The notes under the pieces were generated by a model. The model saw only the letters and a program-made list of their open reading frames with translations, was not told the DNA's origin and did not search any database. From NCBI GenBank assembly GCA_036725345.1, contig DAIMEJ010000009.1, positions 1 through 64,000 of the forward strand: a DNA stretch of 64,000 bases, read 5' to 3'. Shown in pieces: positions 1 to 8,074 of this stretch (the stretch's first letter is position 1; the number at the start of each line of letters is the position of its first letter). Made by a program: the position numbers and the translations under genes. The stretch is from JAPLJU01 sp036725345. Its GTDB lineage: Bacteria > Desulfobacterota > Syntrophia > Syntrophales > UBA2192.

Positions 1-76
1 TAGCCTTTAGCCTTTAGCCTTTAGCCTTTAGCCTTTAGCCTTTAGCCTTTAGCCTTTAGCCTTTAGCCTTTAGCCT
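1..76. repeat. Heptanucleotide tandem repeat (TAGCCTT)n
   Basis: Nearly eleven uninterrupted copies of the 7-base unit TAGCCTT run from the window edge to base 76, so the array may continue outside. On the minus strand it reads AAGGCTA and lies directly 3' of the stop codon of the PNPOx-like gene at 82-468. A degenerate relative lies at 23034-23075, also at the 3' end of a minus-strand gene. No protein-coding or known regulatory role is evident; slippage-prone copy number is likely. Confidence 0.95.
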
Positions 77-81
77 GGCCC

Positions 82-468
82 CTATTCTTTATCCCCGATC
101 AAAGGAAGAACTTTGTCGACCCGGAAGAAGACAAGAAATTTCGACATGCCTTCGTACTGACCCTCAACTTCGGGATATTTCTTCCTGCGGATCTGCTCGA
201 TCATGGGGCTGTCCTTCTCTTCGCGAATCCTGGTCAGGTAAAGGCGTTTACCGTTGTACTTCGGGCCCTCTTCCTTGAAGAGATAGACGGCATGGGGGTT
301 GGACTGCAGATTGGCGTGGGTCAACCGGTCGGCCATGATGAAGGCTATCGTCTGTTCGTCCACTACGTGCGGCCTGGCATAAACGGCCGAGTCGACCCTG
401 CCCGACGAATCCGCCGTCGAGAGGACACCCAGCCCTTTCGCCCTGTCAAAGTAGTCGCCGAGTTTCAT
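82..468 (-). CDS. Pyridoxamine 5'-phosphate oxidase-like FMN-binding protein
   Basis: 128 residues, the usual size of single-domain split-barrel flavin proteins. The N-terminal GVLSTADSSGRVDSAVYARP strand pair and the later YNGKRLYLTRI strand match the PNPOx-like family, in which FMN (or F420/haem in relatives) sits between subunits of a dimer. The substrate cannot be told from sequence; true PNPOx pathway neighbours are absent. It is the last gene of a leftward cluster with rhodanese, questin-oxidase-like and isochorismatase-like genes, spaced 39 bases from the rhodanese. A role in redox or detoxification is an inference only. A tandem repeat follows the stop codon directly. Confidence 0.85.
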   Translation of the reverse strand: MKLGDYFDRAKGLGVLSTADSSGRVDSAVYARPHVVDEQTIAFIMADRLTHANLQSNPHAVYLFKEEGPKYNGKRLYLTRIREEKDSPMIEQIRRKKYPEVEGQYEGMSKFLVFFRVDKVLPLIGDKE

Positions 469-507
469 AGAAAACCTCCTTATTCTTCCGGCCGGGTCGT
501 TCCCCTT

Positions 508-1377
508 TCAGCGCGGGGATTTTCCCGTTACCGTCGGGTTGTCGGGGTAAGACACCCACTCCGTGAAGGCGCCCTCGTGGAGTCTCACGCGAGGATATCC
601 GAGATAGAACTTGAACAGCAAGAACTCGTTTGTGGCCTCGCGCCCGGTGCCGCAAGAGCAGATGATGGTTTTGTCGGAACCGATGCCGTGCTTTTCGAGA
701 ATCGCCACGACCTCCGCCTCGGGCCGGAGCAGGGCCTTGTTCTTTTCATCCATGAGGTCCTGCCAGGGCAGGTTGACGGCGCCGGGGATGTGCCCCGGCT
801 TAATCCAGAAGGACTGGCCTTCATACTTTTCCGGCGGCCTCGCGTCGAGGACGATGACGTCCCCGCGATCCTTGATCCGCCTGAACTCCTCGTACTCGAT
901 GAAATACTCGTTCCTCTCCGTCGCTCTGAAACTCGATGGTGCCGCCGTCGCGTATTCCTTCGCGAGGGGCTTCCCCTCCGTCTTCCAGAGGTCCAGCCCG
1001 CCATCGAGAACACAGACGCTGTCGTGCCCGTAACGGGCAAGGCAATAGGCGACCATCGTCTGCTCGAGCCCGTCTCCCCAGCCCTTCGCGGCGCCCACGC
1101 CGGTATAGACAACGACGGGGACTTCTTTCTTCAGTCCGGCACTTCGCAGGACGGGCTGGATGGTCCCGGCCGGCACAAACCGGGCGGGTTGACGCCCCAT
1201 GTGGGTCCGGAAATGCCCCTCGTTCAGGTAAACGGCACCCGGGATGTGTTCCTCGATGTAATCGTGAACGTTGGGCTGGGCATCCACGATGATAATACCC
1301 TTGTCCAGGTGCTCCAGCAGCCAGCCCGTCGAAACGAGTCTCACCGGCCCGCCGCCGCAGGGATATGTTCTCGGCAT
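508..1377 (-). CDS. Thiosulfate/3-mercaptopyruvate sulfurtransferase, tandem rhodanese
   Basis: 289 residues in two rhodanese domains, the standard TST/MST architecture. The N-terminal domain (about 15-130) has no cysteine at the active-site position and is structural. The C-terminal domain (about 160-285) carries the loop CSCGTGREAT; aligning it with CGSGVTA of MST enzymes makes the second cysteine, Cys242, the persulfide-forming residue. The enzyme moves sulfane sulfur from thiosulfate or mercaptopyruvate to a thiophilic acceptor. The start ATG is supported by GAGGAGG seven bases upstream. It lies between the PNPOx-like and questin-oxidase-like genes on the same strand. There is no signal peptide, so it should be cytoplasmic. 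Unlike the rhodanese at 39 kb, its active-site positions are ordinary cysteine codons. Confidence 0.9.
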   Translation of the reverse strand: MPRTYPCGGGPVRLVSTGWLLEHLDKGIIIVDAQPNVHDYIEEHIPGAVYLNEGHFRTHMGRQPARFVPAGTIQPVLRSAGLKKEVPVVVYTGVGAAKGWGDGLEQTMVAYCLARYGHDSVCVLDGGLDLWKTEGKPLAKEYATAAPSSFRATERNEYFIEYEEFRRIKDRGDVIVLDARPPEKYEGQSFWIKPGHIPGAVNLPWQDLMDEKNKALLRPEAEVVAILEKHGIGSDKTIICSCGTGREATNEFLLFKFYLGYPRVRLHEGAFTEWVSYPDNPTVTGKSPR

Positions 1378-1410
1378 GGAACCTCCTCGACAAGGGATGT
1401 CTTTCCCGGA

Positions 1411-2457
1411 TCAGGCCCGACTCCGGGTCAGGAGCTGAGAAGCGTGCTCCGAGGCCAAAAGATAGGCCGGGTCGGGATTGATGTTGTAGAGCCTCAGACA
1501 CACCTCCGCAAACTTGATCGCGTGCTCATCCCCCGCCTTCAAAGCTCGATCTAACACCATTTTCCTGTTGATGTCCATGCCCTCGATGGGATCGGGCTGC
1601 CTTCTCTGCCCGACGGCCGCGTAAATGGCCGCTGAAGCCTGCCAGGCGTACCGGAGCAGAAGTCCGACGGTCTCCCCCGGCAGATGGGGGGCCATGAGAT
1701 GAACGGCACCGGGACCCGTGACCGTGTGGATGAAGGTGATGGCGCTCCCCGCGTCCCGGGCATTGGCCATATAGATGCGGACGAAAGCCGACGTCATATC
1801 CAGGAGAAACAGGGTTGCATCCGTGGGGGTATCGACCAGGTTCACCACTTTCTCAAAGGGCAGGAACCCGTCAAGTCTCTTAACCTTCTCAAAGATCAGT
1901 GTCCCGAAGACCCGCCTGTCTGACGGGAGAAGCTCTACACGGTTTACGGCAGCCGAGGGCCTGAGCCCGCTGGTATTGAGCCCCGGGGTCCCGGGGAGCG
2001 GCTGAAAACGGGCGGCCCAGTAGGCCAGACCTTCGGCAAATTCAAGGCGCCTGGCCTCCGTCTCACCCCGGGCGAGGCTTCGAACGGCGTGACCCGTCCG
2101 GATGACGCCGTGGCACGCCGCAGCCATGATGCCGGAGGCAAGACGGGGCGCCCAGCGCCGCAGCACGGCCTGCCAGGTGGCTCCCCCGAGTTCCCGCCTG
2201 AAGAAAACCACCCAGTCACCGAAGCGCCGGATATCACCGAGCGCCGCTTCCCAACGGTCGGGTGCTACGGGCTGGATCGCCGCGGGACGCCCTGAAAGAC
2301 GACTGCGATACTGCTTCGCCCAGGAAACGACCCGGTTGTCGCATTCCATCGCGATCAGGGCTTCGGCCGCCATGGGGCCGTGGTTCGAAAACCCGCGGCC
2401 GTATTCCGGTCCCGCGTCTTTCAGGATATTGAGGGCTTCGTCTATACGGGTGTCCAT
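1411..2457 (-). CDS. Questin oxidase-like protein (DUF4243)
   Basis: 348 residues, largely helical, with an N-terminal NHGPMAAEAL signature about 25 residues in, typical of the questin oxidase-like family (PF14027). Fungal members open an anthraquinone ring in a Baeyer-Villiger-type, NADPH-dependent reaction; bacterial members are uncharacterised, so only family membership is claimed. Conserved His residues sit in the NHGP motif and in ACHGVIRTGHAVRSL around residue 115. It lies 33 bases upstream of the rhodanese and 25 bases downstream of the isochorismatase-like gene, so one transcript is likely. The ribosome binding site is weak. Confidence 0.75.
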   Translation of the reverse strand: MDTRIDEALNILKDAGPEYGRGFSNHGPMAAEALIAMECDNRVVSWAKQYRSRLSGRPAAIQPVAPDRWEAALGDIRRFGDWVVFFRRELGGATWQAVLRRWAPRLASGIMAAACHGVIRTGHAVRSLARGETEARRLEFAEGLAYWAARFQPLPGTPGLNTSGLRPSAAVNRVELLPSDRRVFGTLIFEKVKRLDGFLPFEKVVNLVDTPTDATLFLLDMTSAFVRIYMANARDAGSAITFIHTVTGPGAVHLMAPHLPGETVGLLLRYAWQASAAIYAAVGQRRQPDPIEGMDINRKMVLDRALKAGDEHAIKFAEVCLRLYNINPDPAYLLASEHASQLLTRSRA

Positions 2458-2482
2458 AGAGCTTTCGAGTCATGAGCGGCCG

Positions 2483-3139
2483 TCATCGAGCCTGTCTTCC
2501 AAGATGCCGGATGATTTCCGTACTCGTGGTGGGGATGATCCACGAACGCATCATCTCGAGGGCCCGCTCATGGAGTTCTTGATCCCATGTGCCGACGGCA
2601 TCGGCGGGCACCACCACCCGGTACCCGGCGTCCGCCCCACCGATGCAGGTGGACAAGACGCAGTGGTTTGTGTACATGCCGGCGACAACCATCGTGTCAA
2701 CACCCATCTGCTTTAGAACATGATCGAGGCTCGATGAGCCGAAGGCACCCTGGGCCGTCTTGTTGACAAGGGGCTCTCCCGGCCTCGGGGCAATCTCAGC
2801 CATGATGGCGTAGCCGGGGTCGGTCACGGGCACGATGGCGGGCAGGCCCGTTTTCTTGCGGCTCACGTCATTCCAGAGCCTCGCGTAAGGGACCAGGTCC
2901 GAGCCGTCATCTGTCAGCGAACCGAAGGCCAGATAGACGACGGGCGCTCCGGCCTTCCGGAAAGCGGCGAGAAGCCCGCGGATGACCCTGACGATTTCCT
3001 TCCCTTTCTTCACGGCCCCATCCTCCGCGGAGGGCCCGTATATCTCGCGGAAGAACCTCGGGATGTTTCCGCCCGGGCCGGCCTGATGCTTCTGCATGTC
3101 CACGATGACAAGGGCCGTTTTCGAAGCATCAAGTTTCAT
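2483..3139 (-). CDS. Isochorismatase-like cysteine hydrolase
   Basis: 218 residues when started at ATG 3139; an in-frame ATG at 3151 is possible. The family triad is visible: Asp14 in IVDMQ, Lys127 in VNKTAQ and Cys160 in TNHCVLST. Members hydrolyse amides or enol ethers (nicotinamidase, N-carbamoylsarcosine amidase, isochorismatase, ureidoacrylate hydrolase); which reaction applies here cannot be read from sequence. Start 3139 overlaps the TGA of a short upstream frame, which would allow translational coupling. It heads the leftward cluster of four oxidoreductase or hydrolase genes. Confidence 0.85.
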   Translation of the reverse strand: MKLDASKTALVIVDMQKHQAGPGGNIPRFFREIYGPSAEDGAVKKGKEIVRVIRGLLAAFRKAGAPVVYLAFGSLTDDGSDLVPYARLWNDVSRKKTGLPAIVPVTDPGYAIMAEIAPRPGEPLVNKTAQGAFGSSSLDHVLKQMGVDTMVVAGMYTNHCVLSTCIGGADAGYRVVVPADAVGTWDQELHERALEMMRSWIIPTTSTEIIRHLGRQAR

Positions 3140-3187
3140 GGTTCCATCCATCGGCCGAAGTATTTCAAAAATTGTTCTTCCCGTCGA

Positions 3188-3397
3188 TCACGCCACTTCC
3201 TCCAGGCCTCCACCGGAGGCGTTCAGATCGAAGGGGTTGGTCCTCATGGCCGGCGAGAAGAGACAGGGACAGTGCCGGCGCAGGTGCCACATATAACTGA
3301 GCCACTCCGGGATGAGGCGGCTGTCAGCCCGCCTTTGGGAGGCTTTGCATGCTCTTGCGGCCCGCGAACTCTTCCGCCATATGACATAATGGATCAC
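3188..3397 (-). other. Unrecognised short reading frame between sod and isochorismatase genes
   Basis: The 357 bases between the sod stop (3497) and the isochorismatase start hold no recognised gene. The best frame, from GTG 3397, gives 69 residues that begin hydrophobic (VIHYVIW) and later carry a Trp/His/Cys-rich patch WHLRRHCPCLF. A different frame before it encodes a short hydrophobic peptide (start near 3457), so a frameshifted small membrane protein is conceivable. Compatible with chance; no family was recognised. Confidence 0.2.
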
Positions 3398-3496
3398 ATA
3401 AAAAAGGCCGACAGGGCGATCCCAAGGACAACACGCCGGCTGAAGTATTGGAGCATTTGACCTTCCGGTTCCGGATCAAAAAGCTGTTCAAGACGA

Positions 3497-4111
3497 CTAT
3501 CGCAGAAGCTGTTCGAAACGTTTGCGGACCTCCTCCCAGTTGACGATGTTCCAGAAGGCCTCCACAAACTTGGCCCGGAGGTTCTTGTAGTCGAGATAGT
3601 AGGCGTGTTCCCAGAGATCGAGGACCATGAGAATGTTGAATGTAGGGTAGATACCATTGTTGTGTTTTTCGATCTGCATGATGAGCGGGCGGTTGGTCAG
3701 CCTGCAGAAACTGAGCGCCGCCCAGCCGGAACCCTCGACGCTGACGGCCGCCTGGGTGAACTCCTTCTTGAAACGCTCGAAGCTCCCGAACTCCTTGTCG
3801 ATGGCCGTCGCCAGGATCCCCGAAGGCCCGGTGCTCGCCTTGCCGGCCGACGCCAGGTTTCCCCAGAAGAGCGTGTGAAGGAGATGGCCCCCGATATGGA
3901 AGGAGAGCTCCTTGAGTATCGCCTTCTCGTCCAGATCGACACCTTCCGCGCGGGCCTTGTCCATCCGCTCGAAAATCGCGTTGGCCCCGGTCACGTAGGC
4001 CTGATGGTGCTTTTCGTGGTGGATTTGAAGCTGTTCTTGAGATATGTAGGGTTCCAGGTCCTTGTATCCATAGGACAACTTTGGTAAAGAGTAAAAATGA
4101 GGTTTTTCCAT
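3497..4111 (-). CDS. sod: Superoxide dismutase, Fe/Mn family
   Basis: 204 residues, complete. The four metal ligands are in place: His31 (QIHHEKHH), His79 (LLHTLFW), Asp165 and His169 (LDLWEHAYY). The enzyme dismutates superoxide to oxygen and peroxide in the cytoplasm; no signal peptide is present. Metal identity (Fe, Mn or cambialistic) is not decided by these motifs. The ATG at 4111 follows AGGAG with eight bases of spacing. It is transcribed leftward, divergent from the PAS/HD-GYP gene at 4453, so their promoters share 4112-4452. Together with rubrerythrin remnants further on it indicates an anaerobe handling occasional oxygen. Confidence 0.95.
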   Translation of the reverse strand: MEKPHFYSLPKLSYGYKDLEPYISQEQLQIHHEKHHQAYVTGANAIFERMDKARAEGVDLDEKAILKELSFHIGGHLLHTLFWGNLASAGKASTGPSGILATAIDKEFGSFERFKKEFTQAAVSVEGSGWAALSFCRLTNRPLIMQIEKHNNGIYPTFNILMVLDLWEHAYYLDYKNLRAKFVEAFWNIVNWEEVRKRFEQLLR

Positions 4112-4452
4112 GGCGTTTCTCCTAGTCTCTTGTATCTCAGGGTTCGGATTGACCTGGGCCCCGGCGGAGGGGCCTCGGAATCTCTCAGGAAGCTTTTGCT
4201 CAGCCGGACCGGAAGGGCTTCCCGTCTGCTCGGATATGCTGAGACGTTTATCTCACATGAAGGCGTTTTCACCCGGCCGGACCTTTTAACCGGCGGGCGG
4301 TGAGCTTCAAGCTCTTTCTCTTGAGATTTTACACCAATACCTGTTCTAATAAAAGAAAAATTGTCCTGCCGACGTGGCTTTCCAGGGGCCTGTTTGATGC
4401 CGGCGGCCGCCGAGGATGCCGTGATGGGTTTACAACAGAGAGTTCGCGATCG

Positions 4453-6744
4453 ATGAATAAAAGTAAAAACAAAAAGGATTTCCTGCAGGAATTGGCTGCG
4501 CTCCGGGAAGAAATCTCGAAGCTGAAGACCCTGAAGAATGAAGTGCTCGAAACCCGTGAACTGCACCAAACCCTGGCGGACCGCTCCCCCATCGGCGTCT
4601 ACGTTCTCCAGAACGGCGCCTTCCAGTACATCAATCCCCAGTTCAAGGCGAGCACGGGCTTTACGGAAGCCGACCTCCTGGGCAAAGACTCCCTGAGCAT
4701 TGTCCACCCCGCGGACAGGGGCAGGGTCCGCGAAAATGCCGTCCGGATGCTGAAAGGGAAACGAACCTCCCCCTACGAGTTCAGGAGTGTAACCAAGGAC
4801 GGCCGCGTGAGGTGGGTCCTGGGAACAGTCATCTCTATCCCTTTCCGGGGAAAACCCGCCGTCCTCGGCAACTACATGGACATCACGGACCAGAAGGAAG
4901 CGCAGGAAAAGCTCGAGGGCCTGGAGGCTCTGGAAGCCTCCATCCTGGACGCCCTGCCTGTGGCGGTCGTCGGGCTCCGGGAACGCAGGATCATCTTCGT
5001 CAACCGGGCCGTCGAGACCGTCTTTGGCTGGAAGCCCGAGGAACTCATCGGCAAAAACACCCGAGTCCTCTACCGGAGCGACGAGGAGTACGTGGACATC
5101 GGCAGGCGCTTCTACCCCGTGCTGGAGAAGCAGCGAACCTACAGCGAGGAATATCCCTGCCGGCACCGGGACGGCCGGGACATCATCTGCATGGTGAGTA
5201 CCTCGAGGATCGGCGACTCCCTCACGGGAAAAAGCATCGTCGCCACTTATGAAGACATCACCGAGAGAAAACGGGTCGAGGCCGCGCTCAGGGAGAGCGA
5301 GGGAAGGCTCTCGAGCATCATCCAGGGATCCCCCATTCCCACCTTCGTGATCGACCGCGACCACCGGGTGACGCAATGGAATCGATCCCTGGAAGAGCTC
5401 TCCGGCCTCGCGACAAAAGACATCATCGGCTCGACGGAACACTGGAGGGCCTTTTACGGTGAGAAGAGACCCTGCATGGCCGATTTGCTCGTGGACGGGG
5501 AACCGGGAAAAGTCTCGGATTGGTACAACGGGAAGTATCAGAAATCGAAGCTCATAGTGGATGCCTACGAGGCAACGGATTTCTTCCCCACGCTGGGTAT
5601 GGAGGGCAAGTGGCTGCGGTTCACGGCGGCGACCATCCGGGACACAGCCGGGGAGATCGTCGGCGCCCTGGAGACGCTGGAGGACATCACGGAGCGAAGA
5701 AAAGCCGAGGAAGCCCTGAAGGAGAGCGAAAGCCGCCTGCGCGCGATTCTCGAAGGCTCACCGACGCCCACGGTGGTGATCGATAAAAACCACCAGGTCA
5801 TTGTGTGGAACCGGGCCATGGAGGAACTGAGCGCCATCCGGGCATCGGAAATCCTCCACACGAACCAGCAGTGGAGGATCTTCTACAGCGAAAGGAGGCC
5901 CCTCATGGCGGACCTCCTGGTGGATGGGAACATAGAGGAGGTCAAGAAAATCCCTCGGTGGTACGCGGGAAAGTACGTGAAGTCGAGACTCCTCAAGGAT
6001 GCCTACGAAGCGACGGATTACTCTGCCGTCAGGGAGAAGTGGCTCCACTTTACCTCCGCCGTCGTTCGTGACGCCTCAGGGGACATCCTGGGGGCCGTGG
6101 AGACCATGACGGACATCTCCCCTCTGAAGCAGGCCGAGGAGGAACTCAGGAAGAGCCTGGAAAAGCTCCAGAAGGCCATGACCGGGACCGTCGAGGCCAT
6201 GGCCGTGATCGTGGAAACCCGGGATCCCTACACGGCAGGTCACCAGCATCAGGTCGCGAGGATCTCCCGCCGGATTGCCGAAGAAATGAAGCTGCCCCCG
6301 GAGCGGATTGAGGCTCTTCATATGGCCGCTTACATCCACGACATAGGAAAGATATATGTCCCCGGCGAGATTTTAAGCAAGCCCGGCAGGTTGAGCGAGG
6401 TGGAGCTCAACATCATCAAGATGCATCCCCAGGTGGCCTACGAGATCCTGAAGACCATCGAGTTTCCCTGGCCCATCGCTGAAATCATCTATCAGCACCA
6501 CGAGCGGCTCGACGGCACGGGTTATCCCCGGGGGCTTGAAGACGGCGAGATTTGCATGGAATCCCGTATCCTGGGCGTCGTGGACGTCTTCGAATCCATG
6601 GCCTCGCATCGTCCTTACCGGCCCACGCTCGGCCTGGAGAGGGCCGTCGACGAGCTCAGCAAAAACAGAGGTATCCTCTACGACCCCGTCGTGGTGGACA
6701 CCCTGCTCAAGCTCGTCGAAGAGAAGAAGATCACGCTGGAGTAA
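4453..6744 (+). CDS. Multi-PAS sensor with HD-GYP phosphodiesterase domain
   Basis: 763 residues when started at ATG 4453; the frame is open back to GTG 4300 but the extra 51 residues look non-coding. Order: a short Lys/Glu-rich coiled coil (1-35), four PAS/PAC units (about 35-150, 155-275, 285-425, 428-560), then an HD-GYP domain from about 575. The last shows HDIGK near residue 627, HHERLDGTGYP near 683 and the conserved RILGVVDVFESM stretch, so c-di-GMP hydrolysis is expected. There are no transmembrane segments, so it is a cytoplasmic sensor. PAS3 and PAS4 share an unusual insert (FYxEKRPxMADLLVDG ... DAYEATD), pointing to internal duplication. Ligands are unknown. Stand-alone and convergent with the DUF6448 remnant. 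Confidence 0.9.
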   Translation: MNKSKNKKDFLQELAALREEISKLKTLKNEVLETRELHQTLADRSPIGVYVLQNGAFQYINPQFKASTGFTEADLLGKDSLSIVHPADRGRVRENAVRMLKGKRTSPYEFRSVTKDGRVRWVLGTVISIPFRGKPAVLGNYMDITDQKEAQEKLEGLEALEASILDALPVAVVGLRERRIIFVNRAVETVFGWKPEELIGKNTRVLYRSDEEYVDIGRRFYPVLEKQRTYSEEYPCRHRDGRDIICMVSTSRIGDSLTGKSIVATYEDITERKRVEAALRESEGRLSSIIQGSPIPTFVIDRDHRVTQWNRSLEELSGLATKDIIGSTEHWRAFYGEKRPCMADLLVDGEPGKVSDWYNGKYQKSKLIVDAYEATDFFPTLGMEGKWLRFTAATIRDTAGEIVGALETLEDITERRKAEEALKESESRLRAILEGSPTPTVVIDKNHQVIVWNRAMEELSAIRASEILHTNQQWRIFYSERRPLMADLLVDGNIEEVKKIPRWYAGKYVKSRLLKDAYEATDYSAVREKWLHFTSAVVRDASGDILGAVETMTDISPLKQAEEELRKSLEKLQKAMTGTVEAMAVIVETRDPYTAGHQHQVARISRRIAEEMKLPPERIEALHMAAYIHDIGKIYVPGEILSKPGRLSEVELNIIKMHPQVAYEILKTIEFPWPIAEIIYQHHERLDGTGYPRGLEDGEICMESRILGVVDVFESMASHRPYRPTLGLERAVDELSKNRGILYDPVVVDTLLKLVEEKKITLE

Positions 6745-6760
6745 AAGGACCAGCGCTGCT

Positions 6761-7186
6761 TCACAATGACGAAAAGACCCGGCTAACCCTGGCCACCGCC
6801 AGATGAAGACAAACTGAAATTTCTCGCTTCGAATGGTCCAAGAAACGGGGAACCCTCACAGGAAGAGACACTCCATTCACAAATGGCCGTAAGAACGGGG
6901 TAAGGTCAAGGAAGTACTGGTCAGCCAGCTCCTTTGCCGCAGGATTCAACTTCCTAACTTCACGAGCCTTCTGAAAAGCCTGCTTCAACTCCGCCTCATC
7001 CTTTTTCTGTATCAACATTAGGTCAAGGTCAATTTTGTCCGTATCAAGTGCCTCTTGCGCATTCTTGATTATCGGCCCGTCCATTGTGTCACAATGAGCA
7101 AAGACAAGACCGGCGCTTATCAACATAATAGTGAACACGACTGCTGCAAAAATAGTGAATGATGTTATAATATTTGTGCTTACAAT
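6761..7186 (-). pseudogene. DUF6448-family exported protein, C-terminally disrupted, with AUU-like start
   Basis: The frame contains the DUF6448 hallmark HCDTMDGP, then IQKKDEAELKQAF and RKLNPAAKELADQYF. After that point the expected family C-terminus is missing and is replaced by an unrelated Arg-rich tail. No ATG lies at the start: reading back from the motif gives a clean hydrophobic signal peptide that begins at an ATT (7186), six bases after a perfect TAAGGAGG. Either AUU is used as a rare start or the start has mutated in a decaying gene; GTG 7138 and ATG 7126 would cut the signal peptide. Function of the family is unknown. It converges on the HD-GYP gene. Confidence 0.6.
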
Positions 7187-7237
7187 TTTTTTCCTCCTTA
7201 TCTTTGACTAATTTCATGGCAATCCCTCGATTACATC

Positions 7238-7528
7238 TTACCCAACAATTACTTCGTAAAACTGAGGCGTTGGACGGCCGTCAAATAGAGGTGCAACACG
7301 CTTACCTGCCTCGTCATGAATAGGACTGGTATGCATAGCCATAAAGGTTTCACGACTATCATGTTCCACCACTGCAGCGTAGTTACCCTCCTTCAAGGGT
7401 TTCAATAACCGCCGTTTGATAAATCCTTTGTGTTTCGCAAACTCTTTATTTGACCAGGCAAACCATTCCTTAAACTCGGCATCCTTTCCTGCTTTGATCG
7501 GTGGAAAATTGATAATAACCACAAACAT
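7238..7528 (-). CDS. Antibiotic biosynthesis monooxygenase-fold protein
   Basis: 96 residues, matching the ABM-like ferredoxin-fold family: an N-terminal FVVIINFPPIKAGKDAEF strand and helix, then FAKHKGFIKRRLL and YAAVVEHDSRETF. Such dimeric cofactor-free proteins include monooxygenases, haem-degrading enzymes and many of unknown role; the activity here is not assignable. A good ribosome site (AGGAGG-type, read on the minus strand) precedes ATG 7528. It stands between the damaged DUF6448 gene and the rubrerythrin remnant, and appears intact. Confidence 0.75.
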   Translation of the reverse strand: MFVVIINFPPIKAGKDAEFKEWFAWSNKEFAKHKGFIKRRLLKPLKEGNYAAVVEHDSRETFMAMHTSPIHDEAGKRVAPLFDGRPTPQFYEVIVG

Positions 7529-7607
7529 GATTGACTCCTCCTTTTTTTTCTAATATTTTTACGCGTTTTTAAATACTTTTAGATAATTTGTCGAATATTT
7601 AGCTTTT

Positions 7608-8002
7608 CTACTTGTCGAAAGGGATAAATCGTTCTTTTTTTGCCCCACAGATCGGGCATTCATCAGGTAAAGTACCATTGGACACGAAACCACACACTTT
7701 GCAGACGTAATAGGTTGTATCCCTCTCCTCCATGAAATTAGCCAAGGCCTCTTTGTAGAGCTTGGCGTGGGTCTCTTCCACATCCCGGCTTTGACTAAAA
7801 TGAAGTAGGGCGGGTTTATCCCCCACTTGCTCGGCCATTTTTACAAAACCATCATAGACAATTTCCGCCACGGTCTTTTCTGATTCAAAACTGGCGGCCA
7901 GATTTTCTTCCGTTGATTTGTTTCCCTTGAGCACGCGTAGTGTACGCATGCCGTGAATCTTTTCGGAAAAAGCGATACCGCTTCAAAAGCACCAGGGCGC
8001 CC
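7608..8002 (-). pseudogene. Rubrerythrin remnant: N-terminus lost, one-base frameshift
   Basis: From ATG 7949 a 113-residue frame gives the second half of a rubrerythrin: RTLRVLKGNKSTEENL, the EETHAKLYKEAL di-iron helix, and a C-terminal rubredoxin-like domain with CKVCGF and CPICGAKK. The first di-iron helices are missing. Just upstream a different frame encodes GRPGAFEAVSLF; adding one T to the five-T run at 7967-7971 joins it to SEKIHGMRTLRVL, which is what rubrerythrins show. Residues before GRPGAF do not match. So the gene is truncated and frameshifted, and is unlikely to make active peroxidase. It could still express the rubredoxin-like end. Confidence 0.75.
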
Positions 8003-8074
8003 TGAACCCGAAAGCAGGAGAACTCTACCCACCATATGTTCAGTATCGCGTGCATCAGGCCTGTTGGTTATCGG

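Noticed and set aside
292..1554. 420-residue plus-strand frame opposite the PNPOx and rhodanese genes
   Set aside because: Antisense shadow in GC-rich sequence; no motif, low-complexity composition, and the minus-strand genes are clearly real.
3991..5442. 483-residue minus-strand frame
   Set aside because: Spans the 5' end of sod and the PAS gene in antisense; no family features.
7949..8002. In-frame TGA upstream of the rubrerythrin fragment as another selenocysteine codon
   Set aside because: The frame before the TGA does not look like rubrerythrin; a one-base shift in the T-run gives the matching sequence instead.
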